From Ponticaulis sp. (GTDB taxonomy: Bacteria; Pseudomonadota; Alphaproteobacteria; Caulobacterales; Hyphomonadaceae), in assembly GCA_002699325.1 (NCBI GenBank), contig PABS01000046.1:3099-15733 (forward strand): 12,635 nucleotides of DNA. The letters are read 5' to 3'. The position numbers were made by a program, and so were the translations under genes. A model generated the notes under the pieces. The model searched no databases, was not told where the DNA came from, and saw nothing but the letters and a program-made list of their open reading frames with translations. Of the stretch, positions 6,670-12,635 are shown piece after piece; positions within the stretch are counted from its first letter, which is position 1, and every line of letters begins with the position of its first letter.

Positions 6670-7791
6670 CTAACCCTGCGCCTGGGCGCCGAGCTGGCGT
6701 GCGGCATAGTATGGTCCGTCAGAGACGGCGGCCCAGTCACGCATCTTCTTGAGCCCGTCTTCGAAGCTTTCATAAATGCGTTTTTCAATACCGTCGCGAC
6801 CGGAAGCGGCGCGGACATCCCGAGCCGCTTCGGCCATGGCCGTGACGACATCATCCGGGAAAGAGCGAAGCTGAACGTTATGCTCGCGGAGCAGCAGGTC
6901 GAGATAGACGGAGTTCTTGTATGTGAACTCTGCAAGAGAGGTGTGGTTTTCGGCCTCGCAGGCTGCCTTGATGATGGCCTGTTCGCCATCGGTCAGGCCA
7001 TCCCAGACGCGGCGATTGATGCCAACCGCCAGCGACGCACCGGGCTCATGGAAGCCCGGGCCGTAATAATACGGCGCTTCACGATAGAAGCCGAGCGAGT
7101 AGTCGTTGTAGGGACCGACCCATTCGGTGGCGTCGATATTGCCGGTTTGCAGCGCCTGATAAATCTCGCCGCCGGGCAGGGCCTTCGCCGAGCCGCCGAG
7201 CGCACGCAGCACGTCTCCGCCCTGGCCGGGAATGCGCATTTGAAGGCCAATGAGATCATCAAGGCTGTTGATTTCCTTTCGGAACCAGCCGCCCATCTGG
7301 TGGCCCGTATTGGCGGCCTGAATAGACTTGATGCCGAAGTCAGCAGACAGCTCATCCCAGAGCTTCTGGCCGCCGCTATAGTCAATCCAGCCCATGATTT
7401 CCTGAGCGGTCATGCCAAACGGAACGGCGGTGAAGAAAGGGTAGGCGGTGGATTTGGCCGTCCAGTAATATTCGGCGCCGTGGTACATGTCGGCAGAGCC
7501 ATTGGCGACGGCGTCAAAACTTTCGAAAGCGGGGACGAGAGTTCCTGCGGGGTAGAGCTTGATCTCCATCAGGCCATCTGACATGGCCGCGACACGGTTG
7601 CAGACCCGAACTGCGGCTTCGCCGAGGCCCGGAAGACCGTCCGGCCAGGTGGTGACCATGGAAAATCGGCGGCGGTTCCGGCTGACGGCCGGTGCGGCGA
7701 TCTCGGCGGCTTTTTCAGGATTTGCGAAACTGGCAGCCGCACCGCCCACCCCGAGCAGGCCCGCACCAATAAGATTGCGCCGATTGATCAT
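6670..7791 (-). CDS. dctP: TRAP transporter substrate-binding protein (DctP family, TakP-like), Tat signal
   Basis: This 373-aa periplasmic binding protein delivers the substrate to DctQM. The start has an excellent GGGGAGG site 5 nt upstream. The N-terminus NRRNLIGAGLLGVGGAAASFA is a twin-arginine-type signal, so export in folded form is likely. The mature part begins near FSMVTTWPDGLPGLGEAA. The carboxylate-anchoring Arg is in QMRIPG (Arg186). Gln165, Glu223-Trp224 (ATEWVGP) and Glu249 fall where I recall the 2-oxoacid/sodium site of Rhodobacter TakP, with a constant 9-residue offset (from memory, not checked). Expected substrates are therefore 2-oxoacids or related hydroxy/carboxylic acids; annotation pipelines often call this group 'mannitol/chloroaromatic'. 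It is the first TRAP gene, 15 bp before dctQ and 49 bp after bpt. Confidence 0.95.
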   Translation of the reverse strand: MINRRNLIGAGLLGVGGAAASFANPEKAAEIAAPAVSRNRRRFSMVTTWPDGLPGLGEAAVRVCNRVAAMSDGLMEIKLYPAGTLVPAFESFDAVANGSADMYHGAEYYWTAKSTAYPFFTAVPFGMTAQEIMGWIDYSGGQKLWDELSADFGIKSIQAANTGHQMGGWFRKEINSLDDLIGLQMRIPGQGGDVLRALGGSAKALPGGEIYQALQTGNIDATEWVGPYNDYSLGFYREAPYYYGPGFHEPGASLAVGINRRVWDGLTDGEQAIIKAACEAENHTSLAEFTYKNSVYLDLLLREHNVQLRSFPDDVVTAMAEAARDVRAASGRDGIEKRIYESFEDGLKKMRDWAAVSDGPYYAARQLGAQAQG

Positions 7792-7840
7792 AGTGCCTCC
7801 CCTGACAGATCCCCGCCGATACTTCAGACCCGCGTGATGA

Positions 7841-8599
7841 TCAGTCCTTGTCTTCTAGTACGCGCCATTCGTCGCCGTCCAGAACTTCCAGAGGTCGGAA
7901 GTCGGCTTTGTAGCCCATTTTCGGACTGCCATCGACCCAATAGCCCATATAGACAAAGGGCAGATTGAGCTCTTTTGCATAGCTGATGTGGTCGAGGATG
8001 AGATAGTTGCCGATGCCACGCGAGGCCACGTCAGGATCGAAGAAGGAATAGACCATGGAAAGGCCATCCTTCAGAACATCGACCAGGGCTGCAGCGACGA
8101 GCGGAGCATCAAGGTCTGTGCTTTCGCGATATTCGAACATGACAGTCGGGACCGGAGAGCCCTCAATCATGGCGACATAGTCCCGCAAATCCATGCTCGA
8201 CATTCCGCCATTGGCGTGGCGGCTGTTCAGATAGCGCTTGAGAAGCCGGTATTGCTCGCGTGTTGCGGTAGCACGCTGCGGCGAGCGGATGAGCGCGCTG
8301 TTCTTGTTGACCACCCGGCGCCAGCGCTTTGACAGTTTGAACTGATGCACGGGAATGCGCGTGGCGCGGCAGGCATTACATGCCGTACAGGCGGGCCGGT
8401 AGGCGATGGACTGAGACCGGCGAAAGCCTGAATGGGACAGTGCATCATGGAGAATTTCAGATTCACGCACAGCGAGATTGGTGAAGACTTTCCGCTCGAC
8501 CTGACCGTCCAGATAGGGGCAGGGGGCCGGGTTCGTCATGTAGAACCGCAGCTGCCGGTTGGCGATGCCTCGTACTGCTGGTGAGTCAATTATCTTCAT
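7841..8599 (-). CDS. bpt: Aspartate/glutamate leucyltransferase (bacterial protein transferase, EC 2.3.2.29)
   Basis: This 252-aa cytoplasmic enzyme transfers Leu from Leu-tRNA to N-terminal Asp or Glu of proteins, making them N-degrons for ClpS/ClpAP. Family features in order are FYMTNPAPCPYLDGQVERKVFT (19-40), the GFRRSQSIAYRPACTACNACRATRIPV block (58-84) with Cys71, Cys74 and Cys77 (plus Cys27), YLNSRHANGGM, and the GNAT-like C-terminal half with SMVYSFFDPD, GIGNYLILDHI and YMGYWVDGSPKMGYKADFRPLEVL. Length is normal. The ATG at 8599 is used although no clear Shine-Dalgarno precedes it; the next Met (residue 21) would cut conserved residues. It lies 18 bp after the SLC13 permease gene, so it is probably translated from a shared transcript. 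Confidence 0.95.
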   Translation of the reverse strand: MKIIDSPAVRGIANRQLRFYMTNPAPCPYLDGQVERKVFTNLAVRESEILHDALSHSGFRRSQSIAYRPACTACNACRATRIPVHQFKLSKRWRRVVNKNSALIRSPQRATATREQYRLLKRYLNSRHANGGMSSMDLRDYVAMIEGSPVPTVMFEYRESTDLDAPLVAAALVDVLKDGLSMVYSFFDPDVASRGIGNYLILDHISYAKELNLPFVYMGYWVDGSPKMGYKADFRPLEVLDGDEWRVLEDKD

Positions 8600-8617
8600 G
8601 TCTACGGACTATGCCAC

Positions 8618-10465
8618 TCACAAATCAAAGCGAAAAGGCGCAATCAGACTGAACACCAGCCAGATCACAATCACGAGTGGACCGCCAAAACGTAGATAAT
8701 CCATGAACCGGTAGTGACCTGGACCCATGACCAGAAGATTTGTCTGGTAGGCAATCGGCGTCGCGAAGCAACAGTTTGCTGCATATATGACTGCCAGAAC
8801 AAAGGGTTTGGGATCAACACCCAGTAATTTTGCAGCTGAAATCGCAATCGGTGTGAAAAGGACCGCTGTTGCTGAATTGCTGAGCACATTTGTCATGACA
8901 GCGACGAGCAAAAAGAGTGTGGAAAGCACCGCCAGAGTACCAAACTGGGAGACAAGATCCACGACACCCTGGGCGAGCGTCAGCGCTGCGCCGCTTTTGT
9001 CGAGCGCGGTGCCCATCGCAATAGCTGCCGCAATCAAGGTGAAAATGCGTATATCGAGCGAACGGACGGCCTGCCGGATGTTGAGGCAGCCAAACACAAT
9101 CATAGCAACAGCGCCGAGCACAGACGCATGAAGAATGTCGAGAACACCCGTGGCCGCCGCGGCGACCATGGCAATCGTAATGATTCGCGAAATCTGGCTC
9201 TTTTCGGTCACTGGCAGTTCGACCTGGGACCATTCGAGAAGCAAAAGGTCCCGGCTGGAGCGCAGATCCTTGAATGAGGCGGAGGGGCCGCAGAGGAGAA
9301 GCGTATCACCAGCCTCAAGGCGTATCTCGCCCAGACGCGCACGCATCATACGCGAGCGGCGTTGTACGCCCAAAACGAGGGTATTGGTGAGGCGACGAAA
9401 ACCGAGCTGCTCAATCGCCCGACCGATCATGCGCGATCCTGGCGCCACGACAGCTTCTACCAGAAGCAGGCGCGGGGTCTGGCCGACATCTTCATCAAGA
9501 TTGCTACCTTCGCGGCTCTGCCACATCTGGCGGAGAAGCTCAGGCTGTGAAGCCAGGGTGTTGGTGAGTGTCTTGCGAGTGGCTGCGACGATCAGCAGAT
9601 CGCCGGGTGTGAGGGTGACGTCATCAAACGGGGGCAGGAAGGAACTCTCTCCGCGCTGGATCATACGGACTGTCATGTCTGACAGGTCTGGAAACATGCC
9701 CGCAACAGCGGTTTTGCCCACGAGCGGATTGCCTTCGGTGACGGCAATTTGCGCGACGAACTGACGGCCGGACCGTGAGACAAGATTTGCCTCCAGGCCT
9801 TCGCGGTTTGGCAACAGGAACCGCGAGGCAACCATCATATAGATGAAGCCAGCCCCTGCCAAAATGAGGCCGACCGGAGCGAGTTCGAAAAAGCCGAGCG
9901 AGACGCCTTCTGATGACCTGTAAACATCAGCTGCGAGAAGGTTCGTCGATGTGCCGATCAGCGTCGTCATGCCGGCAAAGACCGAGACGAAGCTCAATGG
10001 CTGCATGAGTTTTGAAGGTGAAAGCTTCATCTTCTCGGCAAAGGCCGCCATGATCGGCAGAAACATAACCACGACGGGTGTGTTGTTTATGAAGGCGCTG
10101 GTGACGAACACCGCGGCGAAAGCGGCGATGAGCGTGATGAAGGGGCGCGAATCATAAGACGTCATCATAAAGCGCGATGGACCGTCTAATGCGCCTGTCT
10201 GAAAGAGTCCCTGACCGACAACCAGTAGCGCCATGATGGTAATAAGGGCAGGGTTTCCGAACCCAGCCAAAAGCTGTTCTGGCGATACGGTGACGACATC
10301 ACTCGGGATTTGCTCGGCGACATAAAAGACGAGCAGAAGCACGGCGATGACTGACACGGAGACGAGCTCCATGGGATACTCATCGCGCGTGTAAAAATAG
10401 ATCGCACCAATCACGATTATCGTTGAGACAATCATTGGCCAGTTTGCGGAGAAGTCCGCCAACAT
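8618..10465 (-). CDS. SLC13/DASS-type permease with two TrkA-C (RCK_C) domains
   Basis: This 615-aa inner-membrane transporter has two membrane halves of the divalent anion:sodium symporter fold separated by a cytoplasmic insert. I place the start at ATG 10465, which has GGGAG 5 nt upstream, rather than the ATG at 10498, whose 11 extra codons read poorly. Membrane half one (about 10-220) contains TSAFINNTPVVVMFLPI (122-138) and the substrate/sodium motif GTSTNLL (171-177). The insert holds two TrkA-C domains (about 232-300 and 331-400), each ending in a GDxLL strand. Half two repeats the pattern with TNVLSNSATAVLFTPI (525-540) and FATPIAYQTNLLV (567-579). Homologues with this layout are proposed to carry sulfate or other oxyanions or dicarboxylates; the RCK_C domains suggest ligand-gated regulation. 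Substrate is not deducible. It follows motB by 48 bp. Confidence 0.93.
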   Translation of the reverse strand: MLADFSANWPMIVSTIIVIGAIYFYTRDEYPMELVSVSVIAVLLLVFYVAEQIPSDVVTVSPEQLLAGFGNPALITIMALLVVGQGLFQTGALDGPSRFMMTSYDSRPFITLIAAFAAVFVTSAFINNTPVVVMFLPIMAAFAEKMKLSPSKLMQPLSFVSVFAGMTTLIGTSTNLLAADVYRSSEGVSLGFFELAPVGLILAGAGFIYMMVASRFLLPNREGLEANLVSRSGRQFVAQIAVTEGNPLVGKTAVAGMFPDLSDMTVRMIQRGESSFLPPFDDVTLTPGDLLIVAATRKTLTNTLASQPELLRQMWQSREGSNLDEDVGQTPRLLLVEAVVAPGSRMIGRAIEQLGFRRLTNTLVLGVQRRSRMMRARLGEIRLEAGDTLLLCGPSASFKDLRSSRDLLLLEWSQVELPVTEKSQISRIITIAMVAAAATGVLDILHASVLGAVAMIVFGCLNIRQAVRSLDIRIFTLIAAAIAMGTALDKSGAALTLAQGVVDLVSQFGTLAVLSTLFLLVAVMTNVLSNSATAVLFTPIAISAAKLLGVDPKPFVLAVIYAANCCFATPIAYQTNLLVMGPGHYRFMDYLRFGGPLVIVIWLVFSLIAPFRFDL

Positions 10466-10513
10466 AGTCACTCCCGCGGTCCAAACACCCGATTGCACGT
10501 GGTTGTTTTTAAA

Positions 10514-11431
10514 TCACAAACCGTGTTCGGGCGGAAGGACAGGTGCCTCCCTCAAGAGGACTATGCTTATACGGCGGTTACCTGGCAAGTCAGGATCATC
10601 GGCATAAAGCGGCTCGGAGCCAGCCTTGCCGGAAACACGCGCGAAACGGTCAGCAAGAACGCCGTTTTCGGACATTATGCGGCGCGCGGCGTTGGCGCGG
10701 TCAGACGACAGCTCCCAATTGGAGTAATTACTGTCATCTGTCGGGCGGCGATCGGTGTGCCCGGAAATGGACAAGCGATTCGGCAGACGGTCGATAATCG
10801 GAGAGATCGCTTCCAGCAGGCGGATCGCACGCGCATTCGGTCGGGCGGAGCCTTTCTCGAACATGGAGCGACCTTCCTGATCAACAAGTTGAATGCGCAG
10901 GCCTTCCGGTGTCTGGTCGATGATCAGTTGTTTGGATAGCTCCGCCAGCTCCGGCATGCTTTCAATCGCCTGACGCAAGGACTGTTCAGCCCGCTCGAAC
11001 TCCGCGCGTTCACGAATCGCAAGTGCGGCATTCAGGGACTCTTCGGTAACGTCGAGTTTCATTCGTGCGACAGGCGTGTTCTGATCTCTGATTTCCTGAC
11101 GGTCACGTGAGATCGTACGTGGACTTTCTGGGGAAAGTTGCTCGATAATCGATTTTGAGCCTTGAGAGCGCGAGCCTTCCGTCGAAATCGCTGTTCCGCC
11201 CAGAACGCCGCCCGTGCCCGATGTCGAGGCAGAAACCGCTGCGGGCGCAAAATAGTCTGCAATGCCGCGCTTTTGTTCAGGACTGGTGGTATTGATGAGC
11301 CACATGAGGAGAAAGAACGCCATCATTGCTGTGACGAAGTCTGCATAGGCCACTTTCCAGGCGCCGCCATGGTGGCCGCCACCGGAAACCTTTTTGACCT
11401 TTTTAATGACGACTGGTTGATTGCCCGCCAT
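10514..11431 (-). CDS. motB: Flagellar motor stator protein MotB
   Basis: This 305-aa protein anchors the proton-driven stator to peptidoglycan. The cytoplasmic N-terminus (KKVKKVSGGGHHGGAWK) leads into the single membrane helix AYADFVTAMMAFFLLMWLI (29-47) with the essential proton-binding Asp31, then the plug and a linker (about 52-180). The C-terminal OmpA-like domain shows SISGHTDRRP...NWELSSDRANAARRIM and a closing NRRISIVL strand for peptidoglycan binding. The Lys/Gly/His-rich N-terminus is the usual alphaproteobacterial form. No motA lies next to it, which fits what I recall for Caulobacter, where the two genes are unlinked. The ATG at 11431 has only a weak, distant purine stretch upstream. 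It is divergent from the flavin reductase gene and is the first gene of the minus-strand run. Confidence 0.96.
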   Translation of the reverse strand: MAGNQPVVIKKVKKVSGGGHHGGAWKVAYADFVTAMMAFFLLMWLINTTSPEQKRGIADYFAPAAVSASTSGTGGVLGGTAISTEGSRSQGSKSIIEQLSPESPRTISRDRQEIRDQNTPVARMKLDVTEESLNAALAIRERAEFERAEQSLRQAIESMPELAELSKQLIIDQTPEGLRIQLVDQEGRSMFEKGSARPNARAIRLLEAISPIIDRLPNRLSISGHTDRRPTDDSNYSNWELSSDRANAARRIMSENGVLADRFARVSGKAGSEPLYADDPDLPGNRRISIVLLREAPVLPPEHGL

Positions 11432-11491
11432 GGTGTGACATGTCTCTCTTCTGAACGGGTTATCTATCAGCTCATAGTTAAGGCAGGGTGC
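11432..11491. promoter_or_regulatory. Divergent intergenic region, motB / flavin reductase
   Basis: This 60-bp gap must hold, or overlap, the promoters of both divergent transcripts unless they start inside the genes. The plus-strand part has an AAGGCAGGG ribosome-site candidate (11480-11488) before the reductase ATG. I see no convincing -35/-10 pair or palindrome. Confidence 0.35.
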
Positions 11492-12001
11492 ATGAGCACT
11501 GAAAATTCAACACAATCTGGTTTTGATATGCGCGCCTATCGCGACACTTTGGGGTGTTTCGCGACCGGCGTTTGCGTGATGCTGGCGGAAGACGAAAAAG
11601 GCCGCGTGCGTGGCATTACGGCAAACAGTTTTTCCAGCGTTTCCCTGCATCCACCGATCATTCTGTGGTCGATTGATGAACATTCGGACCGGTTCGATCT
11701 GTTCGTAAATGCTGAGCGGTTTTCAGTGAATATTTTGAAGGCCGAGCACAGAGACCTGTCCACCCGGTTTGCCCAAAACGTATCTGCTGAATTAGAGCCA
11801 GAACAGCTTGGGCGCGGGGCAAACAACGTGCCGTATTTCAAGAGCGGGCTGGGGCATATGATCTGCGATACATCCTGGCGCCAGAAAGCCGGAGATCACG
11901 TGGTTATATTTGGCGATGTAAAGGCTTTTGGCTCAACCTCCGGTCAGGGGCTGGGCTTTTTCAAAGGCGACTATCTCACACTTGAGCACGGAGATTTCTG
12001 A
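11492..12001 (+). CDS. Flavin reductase family protein (HpaC-like, FMN-binding split barrel)
   Basis: This 169-aa soluble protein matches flavin reductases that reduce FMN/FAD with NAD(P)H. Visible family blocks are the N-terminal FDMRAYRDTLGCFATGVCVMLA (13-34), the GITANSFSSVSLHPPIILWSID flavin-binding stretch (about 43-64, with the typical T-A-N-S-F-x-S-V-S-L-x-P-P), the FSVNILKAEH strand, and the C-terminal GDHVVIFGDV with the conserved His. The frame continues open upstream over motB, but the ATG at 11492 is right because homology begins just after it and a purine-rich AAGGCAGGG precedes it. Such enzymes usually supply reduced flavin to a separate monooxygenase; none is visible nearby. 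The next gene begins 2 bp after its stop, so the two are translationally coupled. Confidence 0.93.
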   Translation: MSTENSTQSGFDMRAYRDTLGCFATGVCVMLAEDEKGRVRGITANSFSSVSLHPPIILWSIDEHSDRFDLFVNAERFSVNILKAEHRDLSTRFAQNVSAELEPEQLGRGANNVPYFKSGLGHMICDTSWRQKAGDHVVIFGDVKAFGSTSGQGLGFFKGDYLTLEHGDF

Positions 12002-12003
12002 TC

Positions 12004-12635
12004 ATGGCACGGTGTAGCTTTCTGGGTCTTGGGGTGATGGGCGGCCCGATGGCGCGTCATCTGCTTGCGGCCGGTCATGAGGTCACGGTCTGGAACCGTA
12101 CCAAGGCAAAAGCCGGCAGCTGGGTGAAAGATAATCCAACAGGTGCGGCGGCGGAAAACCCGAAAGACGCTGTGATAGGCGCTGATGTCGTTCTGACCTG
12201 CCTGGGCGATGATCCAGATGTAGAAACCATTTATGATGAAATTCTGCCCGTGGTGCCGGAAGGTCAGGTGCTGATTGACCACACGACAGCGAGCGCCGGC
12301 CTGGCGCGTCGGCTGGACCAGTGGATCCACAGCAAGGGCGCGCATTTTGTTGATGCACCCGTCTCTGGCGGACAGGCTGGTGCGGAAAATGGGCAGCTGA
12401 CAATCATGTGCGGCGGTCGCGAGGAGGCCTTTGCGAAGGCTGAACCCGTGATGCAGGCGTTTGCCAAACAGATTACGCATATTGGTGAGCCGGGCGCGGG
12501 CCAGACGGCGAAAATGGTCAACCAAATCTGCATTGCGGGGATTGTGCAGGGGCTATCTGAAGGCCTGGCCTTTGCCCAAAATGCCGGCCTCGATCCGGCC
12601 AAGGTGATCGAGGCGATTTCAAAAGGTGCGGCGCA
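12004..12635 (+). CDS. NAD(P)-dependent oxidoreductase, 3-hydroxyisobutyrate dehydrogenase family (3' partial)
   Basis: The gene runs off the right edge; 210 of an expected 290 or so residues are visible. The Rossmann half starts at once with FLGLGVMGGPMARHLLAAGHEV (6-27), carrying the GxGxxG dinucleotide loop (8-13). The second strand ends VWNRTK (29-34), and the Asn-Arg there favours NADP over NAD. The substrate-binding motif DAPVSGGQAGAENGQLTIMCGG (117-138) and the catalytic Lys170 in GAGQTAKMVNQ (164-174) are intact. Members include 3-hydroxyisobutyrate dehydrogenase, tartronate semialdehyde reductase and glyoxylate/succinic semialdehyde reductases; which one applies cannot be decided from this part. 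It begins 2 bp after the flavin reductase stop, with a weak CGGAGA site inside that gene's end. Confidence 0.94.
   Translation, partial: MARCSFLGLGVMGGPMARHLLAAGHEVTVWNRTKAKAGSWVKDNPTGAAAENPKDAVIGADVVLTCLGDDPDVETIYDEILPVVPEGQVLIDHTTASAGLARRLDQWIHSKGAHFVDAPVSGGQAGAENGQLTIMCGGREEAFAKAEPVMQAFAKQITHIGEPGAGQTAKMVNQICIAGIVQGLSEGLAFAQNAGLDPAKVIEAISKGAA

Noticed and set aside
6655..6672. Possible dctP-dctQ gene fusion because both share one frame
   Set aside because: A clear TAG stop separates them, and separate DctP and DctQ proteins are the norm; DctP needs export while DctQ is a membrane protein.
6880..7581. 233-aa plus-strand open frame antisense to dctP
   Set aside because: dctP is unmistakable on the other strand; the frame is a by-product of GC-rich codon use and shows no recognisable motif.
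9135..9764. 209-aa plus-strand open frame antisense to the SLC13 permease
   Set aside because: Ser/Arg-rich low-complexity shadow composition over a well-supported gene; no ribosome site.
11162..11491. Upstream open extension of the flavin reductase frame over motB (110 codons)
   Set aside because: It is antisense to the conserved motB coding sequence, has Arg-rich shadow composition, and family homology begins only after the ATG at 11492.

Overview
The window looks like chromosomal DNA of a flagellated, Gram-negative alphaproteobacterium. A Hyphomonadaceae/Caulobacterales-type marine bacterium is my best guess. This rests on moderately high GC by eye, a TonB-dependent receptor, the alphaproteobacterial form of MotB (N-terminal Lys/Gly/His stretch), a Bpt-type leucyltransferase and a TakP-like TRAP transporter. 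The genus is inference. Eleven convincing protein genes and one truncated gene at each edge (both counted in the eleven) fill nearly all the DNA. I see no tRNA, rRNA, CRISPR array, insertion sequence or phage gene.

Left part (1-4239). The 3' part of a FepA/CirA-like outer-membrane receptor ends at a clear intrinsic terminator. A conserved but unnamed 125-aa protein follows. Next comes a divergent pair: a small alpha/beta hydrolase with an Asp nucleophile (haloalkane-dehalogenase/epoxide-hydrolase type) on the minus strand and an ArsR-family repressor on the plus strand. They share a 48-bp AT-rich gap that holds a palindromic operator candidate. A lemA gene follows without its usual neighbours.

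Centre (4240-7791). The lemA-TRAP gap holds a long composite hairpin of unknown nature and then a strong bidirectional terminator. On the minus strand lies a complete tripartite TRAP transporter (dctP, dctQ, dctM order, long DctM form), with a Tat-type signal on a TakP-like binding protein; a 2-oxoacid or similar carboxylate is the likely substrate.

Right part (7841-11431). Still on the minus strand and upstream of the TRAP genes are bpt (N-degron leucyl transfer), an SLC13/DASS-type permease with two internal TrkA-C domains, and motB. The six genes motB, SLC13 permease, bpt, dctP, dctQ and dctM run one way with gaps of at most 49 bp and no visible internal terminator, so some co-transcription is possible although the functions are unrelated.

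Right edge (11492-12635). Divergent from motB is a two-gene unit: an HpaC-like flavin reductase and, 2 bp on, a 3-hydroxyisobutyrate-dehydrogenase-family NAD(P)-dependent oxidoreductase that runs off the window.

No clear new multi-gene defence or biosynthetic system is visible. The items most worth a second look are the composite hairpin at 4255-4338, the hydrolase/ArsR switch, the odd DctQ N-terminus and start, and the flavin reductase/dehydrogenase pair.
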